This document shows positions 23,392 to 30,091 of a stretch of DNA of 32,858 bases, piece after piece. Origin of the DNA: Pseudonocardia halophobica. Its GTDB lineage: Bacteria; Actinomycetota; Actinomycetes; Mycobacteriales; Pseudonocardiaceae. Below the pieces are notes generated by a model. The model was given only the letters and a program-made list of their open reading frames with translations. It searched no databases and was not told where the DNA came from. Where the stretch lies: NCBI RefSeq assembly GCF_027922425.1, contig NZ_BSFQ01000037.1, forward strand, positions 42,934 through 75,791. The letters run 5' to 3'. The translations under genes were made by a program, and so were the position numbers. Numbering within the stretch: position 1 is the stretch's first letter; the number at the start of each line of letters is the position of its first letter.

Positions 23392-23766
23392 TCAGGCCGC
23401 GGAGGCGACCGGGGCGCCGGGGCGGTTGCCGCCGAGCGGGGCGCCGGTGCGCACGGGGGCCAGGCGCAGGTCGGTGTGCCGCTGCCCGATCGGGACCAGG
23501 GTCTCGTTGCGGCCGACGAACTCCAGCTGCTCGTCCCGCGTCATCTCGCTGATGACCTCGGCGAGCAGGTCCGGCAGCGCGACGTCGAGCGCCTCGCAGA
23601 TCGACGCCAGCAGCTCGCTCGAGGGCTCCTTGCGACCGCGCTCGACCTCCGAGAGGTAGCCGAGGCTGACCCGGGCGGCGCGGGAGACGTCGCGCAGGGT
23701 GCGCTTCCGCAGGGTGCGGGCACGCCGAAGGCTGCCACCGATCGCCTCACGCAGCAGCAGAGCCAT
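23392..23766 (-). CDS. clgR: ClgR, XRE-family regulator of Clp proteases and Psp response
   Basis: This 124-residue helix-turn-helix activator controls clp protease and psp genes in actinobacteria. The HTH spans residues about 13-67 (ARTLRKRTLRDVSRAARVSLGYLSEVERGRKEPSSELL), nearly identical in pattern to Rv2745c. The C-terminus APVASAA ends in two alanines; in Streptomyces ClgR the two terminal alanines mark the protein for ClpP degradation, so the same feedback is likely here. ATG 23766 has a GGAGG site 8 nt upstream. It precedes pspA on the same strand as in M. tuberculosis. The usual cinA gene between pgsA and clgR is missing; only about 130 nt separate them. Confidence 0.95.
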   Translation of the reverse strand: MALLLREAIGGSLRRARTLRKRTLRDVSRAARVSLGYLSEVERGRKEPSSELLASICEALDVALPDLLAEVISEMTRDEQLEFVGRNETLVPIGQRHTDLRLAPVRTGAPLGGNRPGAPVASAA

Positions 23767-23897
23767 GCGCCCACCCTCCTCGTCGGACCCGAGCAACCCC
23801 GGCCGGGGGACGGGGTGCTCCCACCGTACCGAGTCCGGGCCGCCCGCGTCGCCGCAGCGCGGCGCCCGACACGTCCGCCGTGGGCGAACAGCGGCGC

Positions 23898-24533
23898 TCA
23901 GGCGCGGCGCAGCGCCGCCCGGGCCGCGGCGCGCAGCCGGACCGCGCGCACCACGTAGTCCAGGCCGGTCACCACGGTGAGCACGATCGCCACCGCCATC
24001 AGTGTCCACCGGACGATCTCGACCGCACCGGCCGCCGAGGGCAGCAGGAGCGTCAGCGGCAGCACGTAGACGCCGATCGCGAAGGTCTGGACGAGCGTCT
24101 TCAGCTTCCCGCCCTTGCTCGCCGGGATCACCCCGTGCCGGATCACCCAGAAGCGCAGCAGCGTCACGCCGATCTCGCGACCCATGATCACGACGGTGAC
24201 CCACCAGGGCAGCAGTCCCAGCACCGACAGCCCCACCAGGGCCGCGCCCATCAGCGCCTTGTCGGCGATCGGGTCGGCGATCTTGCCGAACGAGGTGACC
24301 AGCCCCCGCTTGCGCGCGATCTCGCCGTCGAACCGGTCGGTGATCGCGGCGACGGCGAACAGCAGGGCCGCGACGAGCCGCCAGGCCAGGTCCGTTCCGT
24401 CGAGGTGCAGCAGGGCGAGCAGGAAGAAGGGGACGAGCAGCAGCCGGACGCCGGTGAGCACGTTGGCGAGGTTCAGCAGCGGGACCGCGTTCTCCGGCGA
24501 GGCGACGGGCTCCTCGGCCGGGACCGCGCTCAT
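23898..24533 (-). CDS. pgsA: CDP-diacylglycerol-glycerol-3-phosphate 3-phosphatidyltransferase
   Basis: This 211-residue membrane enzyme makes phosphatidylglycerol phosphate from CDP-diacylglycerol. The CDP-alcohol phosphotransferase motif DxxDGxxARxxGxxxxxGxxxDxxxD is visible in DRFDGEIARKRGL and GKIADPIADK. About six helices are predicted, followed by a basic C-terminus (RLRAAARAALRRA). The start ATG 24533 has a GGGGGAG site. It lies 25 nt downstream of rimO on the same strand, as in related genomes, and is probably co-transcribed with it. Confidence 0.94.
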   Translation of the reverse strand: MSAVPAEEPVASPENAVPLLNLANVLTGVRLLLVPFFLLALLHLDGTDLAWRLVAALLFAVAAITDRFDGEIARKRGLVTSFGKIADPIADKALMGAALVGLSVLGLLPWWVTVVIMGREIGVTLLRFWVIRHGVIPASKGGKLKTLVQTFAIGVYVLPLTLLLPSAAGAVEIVRWTLMAVAIVLTVVTGLDYVVRAVRLRAAARAALRRA

Positions 24534-24558
24534 CGCGCTCCCCCGCCGCCCGCGGCGC

Positions 24559-26034
24559 TCATCCCGCCGTTCCCACGGTGACGAGGCCGGCGGCCGCCGG
24601 GACCACGACCTCGCGGGCCTCGACGACGAGGTCCGCCCCCTCGGAGTCGACCACCTCGGCCCGCACGAACGCGCCCACCTCGAGGGGCTCGCCGTCGAGC
24701 TCGCCGGAGACGAACACACACTCGCCGTCGACCTCGGGGGCCTGGTGCGCGGCACGCCCGGTGGCGTCCTCGGTCTCCGACTCCGCCGTCTCCACCAGCA
24801 CGACGACCTCGGTGCCGATCCGCTCCTCGGCCCGCTGCGTCATCAGCTCGTCGACCAGCGCGGAGATCCGCTCGACGCGCGCGGCGACCTCCGCCGGGTC
24901 GACCTTGCCGTCGTAGCCGGCCGCCTCGGTGCCCTCCTCGTCCGAGTAGCCGAACACGCCGACGGCATCGAGCCGGGCACCCGTCAGGAAGGCCTCCAGC
25001 TCGGCGAGGTCCTCCTCGGTCTCCCCGGGGAACCCGACGATCACGTTGCTGCGGATGCCCGCCTCCGGAGCGACGGCGCGGATGCGCGCGCAGAGGTCGA
25101 GGAAGTCGGTGCGGGAGCCGAAGCGGCGCATCCGCCGCAGGACCGGGTTCGACGCGTGCTGGAAGGACAGGTCGAAGTAGGGCGCGACCCCCTCGGTGGC
25201 CGCGACGACCTGCAGCAGGTCGGGGCGGGTCTCGGCGGGCTGCAGATAGCTGACCCGCACGCGCTCGATCCCGGGGATCGCGGCGAGCCGGGGCAGCAGG
25301 TCGACCAGCGCGCGAGTGCCGCCGGGGAGGTCCTTCCCGTACGACGTCGAGTTCTCGCTGACCAGCACGAGCTCCCGTACCCCGTCCCGGGCGAGCCATG
25401 CGGCCTCCGCGAGCACCTCGTCCGGGTGGCGCGACACGAACGAGCCGCGGAAGGACGGGATGGCGCAGAACGCGCAGCGGCGGTCGCAGCCCGAGGCCAG
25501 CTTGAGGCTCGCGACAGGGCCCGTGCTCAGCCGGCGGCGCGCGATGTCGGGGACCCAGGCGTGGCCCGGGATCGCGACGTCGACGCTCGCCTCCGGGCGC
25601 TGCACCGGCGAGATCGGGAGCAGGGTGCGCCGGTCGACGGGCACGTGCGGCGTGGGGGTGTGCCCCGCGACCACGTCCCCCAGGCGCTCGGCGAGGTCCG
25701 GGTAGGCGTCGAAGCCCAGCACGGCGTCGGCCTCGGGGAGGCTGTCGGCCAGCTCCTTGCCGTACCGCTCGGCCATGCAGCCGACCGCAACCACCTTGGC
25801 GCCGCGGCCCTTCGCCACGTCCGACGCCGAGAGCAGCGTGTCGATCGAGTCCTTCTTGGCCTGTTCGACGAAACCGCACGTGTTCACCACGATCACGTCC
25901 GCCTCGTCGGCCTCGGCCAGCTCCCAGCCGCTACCGGCCAGCCGGCCGGCGAGCTCCTCGGAGTCGACCTCGTTGCGGGCGCAGCCCAGTGTCAGCAGGG
26001 CGGCCCGGCGGGGCGCGGCGTCTCGGGAACTCAC
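24559..26034 (-). CDS. rimO: RimO, ribosomal protein S12 methylthiotransferase
   Basis: This 491-residue radical-SAM enzyme adds a methylthio group to an Asp of ribosomal protein S12. The N-terminal UPF0004 domain has cluster cysteines at C18 (LTLGC), in VNTCGF and in VGCMAERY. The radical-SAM motif CxxxCxxC is C183-C187-C190 (CDRRCAFC). LTLGCARNEVDSE is the RimO, not MiaB, signature. The C-terminal TRAM domain begins near residue 425. GTG 26034 lies 7 nt after a TACCCT -10 motif. It is divergent from argA and upstream of pgsA. Confidence 0.96.
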   Translation of the reverse strand: MSSRDAAPRRAALLTLGCARNEVDSEELAGRLAGSGWELAEADEADVIVVNTCGFVEQAKKDSIDTLLSASDVAKGRGAKVVAVGCMAERYGKELADSLPEADAVLGFDAYPDLAERLGDVVAGHTPTPHVPVDRRTLLPISPVQRPEASVDVAIPGHAWVPDIARRRLSTGPVASLKLASGCDRRCAFCAIPSFRGSFVSRHPDEVLAEAAWLARDGVRELVLVSENSTSYGKDLPGGTRALVDLLPRLAAIPGIERVRVSYLQPAETRPDLLQVVAATEGVAPYFDLSFQHASNPVLRRMRRFGSRTDFLDLCARIRAVAPEAGIRSNVIVGFPGETEEDLAELEAFLTGARLDAVGVFGYSDEEGTEAAGYDGKVDPAEVAARVERISALVDELMTQRAEERIGTEVVVLVETAESETEDATGRAAHQAPEVDGECVFVSGELDGEPLEVGAFVRAEVVDSEGADLVVEAREVVVPAAAGLVTVGTAG

Positions 26035-26041
26035 GAGTCAC

Positions 26042-26047
26042 AGGGTA
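26042..26047 (-). promoter_or_regulatory. -10 element TACCCT for rimO-pgsA
   Basis: TACCCT on the minus strand ends 7 nt before GTG 26034 and fits TANNNT. The argA -10 lies 20 nt away on the other strand, so the two promoters are back to back. Confidence 0.6.
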
Positions 26048-26066
26048 GACGGCAGCTCGCATGATC

Positions 26067-26072
26067 TACGCT
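26067..26072 (+). promoter_or_regulatory. -10 element TACGCT for argA
   Basis: TACGCT ends 8 nt before ATG 26081 and fits TANNNT, suggesting a leaderless argA transcript. Confidence 0.55.
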
Positions 26073-26080
26073 CCACCGCC

Positions 26081-26578
26081 ATGGCAGCGGTGGCCGTCCG
26101 GCGGGCGCGCACCGCCGATGTGACGACGATCAAGTCCCTCGTGGACAACTACGCGGGCAAGGTGCTGCTCGCCAAGGAGATCGTCACCCTCTACGAAGCG
26201 GTGCAGGAGTTCCTGGTCGCGGAGATCGACGGCGAGGTCGTCGGGTGCGGCGCGTTGCACGTGCTGTGGGAGGACCTCGGCGAGATCCGCACGGTCGCGG
26301 TGCACCCCAAGGTGCTCGGCCGCGGGGCGGGGCACGCGATCGTGTCGGCGCTCATCGACGGGGCCCGTGAGCTGGGGCTCAAGCGCCTCTTCGTGCTCAC
26401 CTTCGAGCGGCACTTCTTCGCCCGGCACGGGTTCGCCGAGATCGACGGCACCCCCGTGTCGCAGGAGGTGTTCAACGCGATGCTGCGCTCCTACGACGCC
26501 GGCGTGGCGGAGTTCCTCGATCTCGCCCACGTCAAGCCCAACACCCTCGGCAACGTCCGCATGATGCTCACCCTCTGA
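26081..26578 (+). CDS. argA: Amino-acid N-acetyltransferase (ArgA, Rv2747-like)
   Basis: This 165-residue GNAT enzyme acetylates glutamate, the first step of arginine synthesis. It closely matches in pattern the stand-alone NAGS of M. tuberculosis (Rv2747): VRRARTADVTTIKSLVDNYAGKVLL, then VGCGALHVLWEDLGEIRTVAV and the acetyl-CoA loop GRGAGHAIV. FFARHGFAEIDGTPV and the end VKPNTLGNVRMMLTL are also conserved. It lies between rimO-pgsA and ftsK, as in mycobacteria. The start is ATG 26081. A 22-bp repeat array begins 24 nt after the stop. Confidence 0.94.
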   Translation: MAAVAVRRARTADVTTIKSLVDNYAGKVLLAKEIVTLYEAVQEFLVAEIDGEVVGCGALHVLWEDLGEIRTVAVHPKVLGRGAGHAIVSALIDGARELGLKRLFVLTFERHFFARHGFAEIDGTPVSQEVFNAMLRSYDAGVAEFLDLAHVKPNTLGNVRMMLTL

Positions 26579-26601
26579 CCCCGCGAGCCGCGCTGCAGCC
26601 C

Positions 26602-26775
26602 CGCGAGTCGGGACTTCCAGCACCGCGAGTCGGGAGTTCCGGCACCGCGAGTCGGGAGTTCCGGCAGCGCGAGTCGGGAGTTCCGGCAGCGCGAGTCGGG
26701 ACTTCCAGCACCGCGAGTCGGGAGTTCCGGCAGCGCGAGTCGGGATTTCTGGCAGCGCGAGTCGGGAGTCCGCGC
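26602..26775. repeat. 22-bp tandem repeat array A, about 8 units
   Basis: Units begin at 26602, 26624, 26646, 26668, 26690, 26712, 26734 and 26756, exactly 22 bp apart, with the core CGCGAGTCGGGAGTTCC. Units 1 and 5 share the same variant (GGACTTCCAGCA), which suggests block duplication. The length is not a multiple of three and every frame gives poor protein, so it is non-coding. There are no spacers, so it is not CRISPR. It fills the space between argA and the ankyrin gene. Array B on the other side of the ankyrin gene has the opposite orientation. Confidence 0.95.
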
Positions 26776-26820
26776 GTCCGAGATGCACGTGTGGGGAGAC
26801 CGGCGGGCAGGATCGACCGC

Positions 26821-27519
26821 ATGACCGAGGCCGAGGAGCAGGCCGTCGCCGCGATCCGGGCCGGCGACGCGGAGGCGCTGCGCCGCCTGCTCGACGCCGA
26901 GCCCGGCCTCGCCACCGCCCGTCCCGACGGCGCGCGAACGCTGCTGCACGTCGTCGCGGACTGGCCCGGCAACCGCCCGGCCGGACCCGAGATGGCGCGG
27001 ATGCTCGTGGCGGCGGGCGCGGACGTCGACGCCCGGTTCGTCGGCGCGCACCGCGAGACCGCCCTGCACTGGGCCGCCGGCAACGACGACGTCCCCCTGC
27101 TCGACGCCCTGCTCGACGCCGGCGCCGCGATCGACGCCGACGGTGCGGTGATCGCCGGCGGCACACCCCTCTCCGACGCCGTCGCGTTCGGGCAGCACGC
27201 CGCCGCGCGCCGGCTCGTCGAACGGGGGGCGACGCCCCGCCCTCACGAGGCCGCCGCGCTCGGCTTGGTCGACCTCCTGGTCGCCGAGTACGAGGAGTAC
27301 CCGCCGCGGCCCGACGACGTCGACGTCGCGTTCTGGTACGCCTGCCACGGCGGGAGCCTCGACGCGGCCGAGTACCTGCTGGACCGCGGCGCCGACCGGG
27401 ACGTGCTGCCGCCGTGGGAGCGGCTCACCCCGCTCGACGCCGCCGAGCGCGCCGCGGCCGGGGAGCTCGTCGACTGGCTGCGGCAGCACGGAGCCCACCG
27501 GGCCGCCGAGCTGGGATGA
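26821..27519 (+). CDS. Ankyrin-repeat protein
   Basis: This 232-residue protein is made of ankyrin-type helix pairs: DAEALRRLLDAEPGLATAR, EMARMLVAAGADVDAR, ETALHWAAGNDDVPLLDALLDAGAAID, GTPLSDAVAFGQHAAARRLVERGA, DVAFWYACHGGSLDAAEYLLDRGAD and TPLDAAERAAAGELVDWLRQHGA. It has no signal peptide or catalytic domain. The role is probably protein binding in the cytoplasm; the partner is unknown. ATG 26821 is the chosen start, with no strong ribosome-binding site. It is framed by arrays A and B of an inverted 22-bp repeat, which start 24 nt after argA and end 60 nt before the AraC gene. Confidence 0.88.
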   Translation: MTEAEEQAVAAIRAGDAEALRRLLDAEPGLATARPDGARTLLHVVADWPGNRPAGPEMARMLVAAGADVDARFVGAHRETALHWAAGNDDVPLLDALLDAGAAIDADGAVIAGGTPLSDAVAFGQHAAARRLVERGATPRPHEAAALGLVDLLVAEYEEYPPRPDDVDVAFWYACHGGSLDAAEYLLDRGADRDVLPPWERLTPLDAAERAAAGELVDWLRQHGAHRAAELG

Positions 27520-27535
27520 GCCGACAGTAGCTCGC

Positions 27536-27631
27536 GACTCGCGGTGCCGGAACTGCCGACTCGCGCTGCCGGAACTGCCGACTCGCGCTGCCGGAACTGC
27601 CGACTCGCGGTGCCGGAACTGCCGACTCGCG
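27536..27631. repeat. 22-bp tandem repeat array B, five units, inverted relative to array A
   Basis: The GACTCGCG core recurs at 27536, 27558, 27580, 27602 and 27624, exactly 22 bp apart. The reverse complement of the unit is the array A unit with one fixed difference (CGGCAG instead of CGGGAG) in every full copy. It starts 17 nt after the ankyrin stop and ends 60 nt before the AraC start. Confidence 0.95.
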
Positions 27632-27679
27632 GGAGGTTGCAGCGCAGCTGTTGGGGTGCGGGGCGTTGAGCTGGGTCGA

Positions 27680-27685
27680 TACCCT
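27680..27685 (+). promoter_or_regulatory. -10 element TACCCT for the AraC gene
   Basis: TACCCT ends 6 nt before GTG 27692 and fits TANNNT, consistent with a leaderless transcript. Confidence 0.5.
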
Positions 27686-27691
27686 CGGAGC

Positions 27692-28522
27692 GTGTCCGAC
27701 CCGACCCGCCCCGAGGGCGGCTCGGAGCTGGTGTGGGCGCGGCCGGCTCCGGCGCTGCGCCCGCTCGTCGACCTCTACAGCGGCTACCACATGCCCGCGT
27801 CGGCCCCCGGCACGCACATGGGGGTCCCGGGCGGCCACCTGACCTTCCTGCTGTGCCTGGACGGCGTCGTCGACGTCCTGCGCACGCCCGATCCCGCCCG
27901 GTCCCCCGGCTCGTTCCGCGGCATGGTCGGCGGGCTGCACGACCGCCCCGCCGTGATCGCCACGGGGCCCGCGCAGACCGGCCTGCAGCTGCGGTTGACC
28001 TGGCTCGGCGCGCGCATCCTGCTCGGTGCCCCGGCGAGTGCCCTGGCCGGCGACGTCGTCGGGCTCGGCGACCTCCTCGGCCGGCGCGCCGAGGTGCTCG
28101 TCGAGCGCCTCGCGGAGGCCCCGGGCTGGGCGAGCCGGTTCGCGCTGCTCGACGCCGCGCTCAGCCGGCTCGCCGCCGACGCCCGCCGCCCGGACCCGCA
28201 CCCGGAGGTCGCGCGCGCCTGGGACCGGCTGGCGGGAACCGGCGGCACGCTGCGGATCGAGGAGCTCGCCCGCGAGATCGGCTGGAGCCGCCGGCACCTG
28301 GCCCTGCGGTTCCGCGACGAGATCGGTCTCTCCCCCAAGTCGGCCGCCCGGGTGATCCGCTTCGAGCGGGCCTGCGACCTGCTGCGCGGTCCCGCGCGCC
28401 CGGCCCTCGCCGACACGGCCGCGGTCTGCGGCTACGCCGACCAGGCCCACCTCGCCCGCGACTTCCGCGAGCTCGCCGGGCTCACCGCGACCGAGTGGCT
28501 GGCCGAGCGCCCCGACGGCTGA
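27692..28522 (+). CDS. AraC-family transcriptional regulator
   Basis: This 276-residue regulator has an N-terminal sensor-like domain (residues about 10-150, no clear known ligand motif) and a C-terminal AraC helix-turn-helix pair: LRIEELAREIGWSRRHLALRFRDEIGLSPKSAARVIRFERA and DTAAVCGYADQAHLARDFRELAGLTATEW. GTG 27692 was chosen because of the -10 motif 6 nt upstream; an upstream GTG would add 12 residues. The target is unknown; trmL follows after 43 nt. Confidence 0.9.
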   Translation: MSDPTRPEGGSELVWARPAPALRPLVDLYSGYHMPASAPGTHMGVPGGHLTFLLCLDGVVDVLRTPDPARSPGSFRGMVGGLHDRPAVIATGPAQTGLQLRLTWLGARILLGAPASALAGDVVGLGDLLGRRAEVLVERLAEAPGWASRFALLDAALSRLAADARRPDPHPEVARAWDRLAGTGGTLRIEELAREIGWSRRHLALRFRDEIGLSPKSAARVIRFERACDLLRGPARPALADTAAVCGYADQAHLARDFRELAGLTATEWLAERPDG

Positions 28523-28565
28523 TCCGGTTCCCCCACGACCGCACGCCGCCTGCTACGAAGGGCGC

Positions 28566-29060
28566 GTGTTCCGGATCGCCTTCCACGCCCCCGAGATCCC
28601 GCCCAACACCGGCAGCGCGATCCGGCTCGCCGCCAACACCGGCGCCGAGCTGCACCTGGTGGAGCCGCTGGGCTTCGCGCTCGACGAGCGCAACGTCCGG
28701 CGCGCCGGCCTCGACTACCACGAGCTCGCCGAGCTCCGGGTGCACCGCACGATCGACGGCCTGTGGGCCGCGGTGGCGCCCGCCCGCGTGTACGCGTTCA
28801 CGACGGGCGCGGACCGCGACTACACCGACGTCGCCTACGAGCCCGGCGACGTCCTGCTCTTCGGCTCGGAGTCGACCGGGCTGCCCACCGACGTGGCCCA
28901 CGCCCCGCAGGTCAGCGCGCGGGTCCGGCTCCCGATGGTCCCCGGGTCCCGGTCGCTGAACCTCGCCAACGCCGCGGCCGTCGCGGTCTACGAGGCCTGG
29001 CGCCAGCACGCCTTCGCGGGCGCGGCTACTGCTGCACGACCGCCTGCACGTCGAGGTTGA
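28566..29060 (+). CDS. trmL: tRNA (cytidine/uridine-34-2'-O)-methyltransferase TrmL
   Basis: This 164-residue SPOUT enzyme methylates the wobble ribose of certain leucine tRNAs. The SPOUT knot motifs are visible: PEIPPNTGSAIRLAANTGAELHLVEPLGF at the N-terminus, LLFGSESTGLP near residue 98, and LPMVPGSRSLNLANAAAVAVYEAWRQ near 121-146. The start is GTG 28566 with GAAGGG upstream. The last 35 nt overlap the convergent YceI gene. Confidence 0.94.
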   Translation: MFRIAFHAPEIPPNTGSAIRLAANTGAELHLVEPLGFALDERNVRRAGLDYHELAELRVHRTIDGLWAAVAPARVYAFTTGADRDYTDVAYEPGDVLLFGSESTGLPTDVAHAPQVSARVRLPMVPGSRSLNLANAAAVAVYEAWRQHAFAGAATAARPPARRG

Positions 29061-29898
29061 TCTCGATCGTCGAGCCGACGACGGGCACACCGCGGTTGAC
29101 CATCTGCTGCCAGTTGAGCGTGAAGTGCTCACGGTGCAGCTCGGCGGTGGCGACGGCACCGGCGCGCCGGCCGTTCCACTCCTCCATGCCGAGGAAGGTG
29201 ACGTCGAGCTGGACGTCGCTGGTCAGGCCGTGGAGCGTGAGGTCGCCGTCGACGATCCAGCGGTTGCCGGGGCCGCGACGGAAGCGGGTGCTGGAGAAAC
29301 GCAGCTGCGGGAAGCGCTCGACGTCGAGGAAGTCCGGCGACCGCAGGTGGGTGTCCCGGGCCTCGACGTTGGTGTCGACGCTGACGGCGTCGATCACGAC
29401 GTCAACGGCCGAGTCCTCGAAGGGCTCGGCGATGCGGATCTGCCCGCGGAAGCGGTTGAACCGGCCGTAGACCCGCGACATGCCGATGTGCCGGGCGATG
29501 AACCGGATCGAGGAGTGGTCCGGGTCGATGTCGTAGACACCGGGCGGCGGCGGGGTGAGCGACTGGTCCGGCGCGAGCGTCAGCGCACCGACCTCGGCGT
29601 GCTTGCCCCACTCGACCTCGACCGTGGTGCCGTTGCCCCGGTAGCCACCGGCCTCGGCGCGGACCCGGTACTCCCCCGGGACGAGCGCGGCGGTGAAGTA
29701 GCCGAAGGGGTCCGTGTCGGCGTTGACGATCTGCGTGCTGGCGCGGTCGAGGACCGAGACCTGCGCCCCGGCCAGCGGCCGCCCCTCGCCGTCCTGGACC
29801 TGCCCGCTCAGCAGTCCGCCGGTGAGCGGGATCGGCACGAGCGCGTTCCGACCGGTGTCCGACCGGCGTGCACCCTTCCCACGCTTGCTCCAGAACAC
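29026..29898 (-). CDS. YceI-family protein with N-terminal carboxypeptidase-regulatory-like domain
   Basis: This 290-residue protein starts at GTG 29898 (GGAAGG site 7 nt upstream). Residues about 25-105 form a carboxypeptidase-regulatory-like beta-sandwich (LSGQVQDGEGRPLAGAQVSV, DPFGYFTAALVPGEYRVRAE). Residues about 119-288 form a YceI domain (GVYDIDPDHSSIRFIARH, then LTLHGLTSDVQLDVTFLG), a lipocalin-like barrel that binds polyisoprenoids or other lipids. No signal peptide is seen and the N-terminus is basic. The fusion of these two domains is known in actinobacteria. It is transcribed on the same strand downstream of ftsK. Confidence 0.92.
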   Translation of the reverse strand: MFWSKRGKGARRSDTGRNALVPIPLTGGLLSGQVQDGEGRPLAGAQVSVLDRASTQIVNADTDPFGYFTAALVPGEYRVRAEAGGYRGNGTTVEVEWGKHAEVGALTLAPDQSLTPPPPGVYDIDPDHSSIRFIARHIGMSRVYGRFNRFRGQIRIAEPFEDSAVDVVIDAVSVDTNVEARDTHLRSPDFLDVERFPQLRFSSTRFRRGPGNRWIVDGDLTLHGLTSDVQLDVTFLGMEEWNGRRAGAVATAELHREHFTLNWQQMVNRGVPVVGSTIEINLDVQAVVQQ

Positions 29899-29960
29899 TC
29901 CATGACCTTCCGACGAGGAGACGGCCCGGGCACGGGCCGCCGAACACTCTGGCAGAAAAG

Positions 29961-29976
29961 GTCACGAACCGGTGAC
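29961..29976. promoter_or_regulatory. Palindrome GTCAC-N6-GTGAC between ftsK and the YceI gene
   Basis: GTCACGAACCGGTGAC has perfect 5-bp arms and lies 63-78 nt upstream of the YceI start. It may be an operator; no binding protein can be named. The remaining interval (29899-30091) holds no gene. Confidence 0.3.
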
Positions 29977-30091
29977 GCCGACGGCTCTCTTGTGAACGCC
30001 CCCACACGGTCGCACGCCGAACGGCCGCTCAGCGGAGCCGAACGACCACCGTCGGGTCGGTTCCCGCTGGTAGAAGGTTCAACGACCGTCC

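Noticed and set aside
26602..26775. CRISPR array
   Set aside because: Units are directly abutting without spacers and no cas gene is present.
26568..27498. Minus-strand frames with protein repeats such as LALPELPTRG over the 22-bp array
   Set aside because: The 22-bp period is not a multiple of three, so the repeats cycle through frames; the frames also cross the ankyrin gene antisense.
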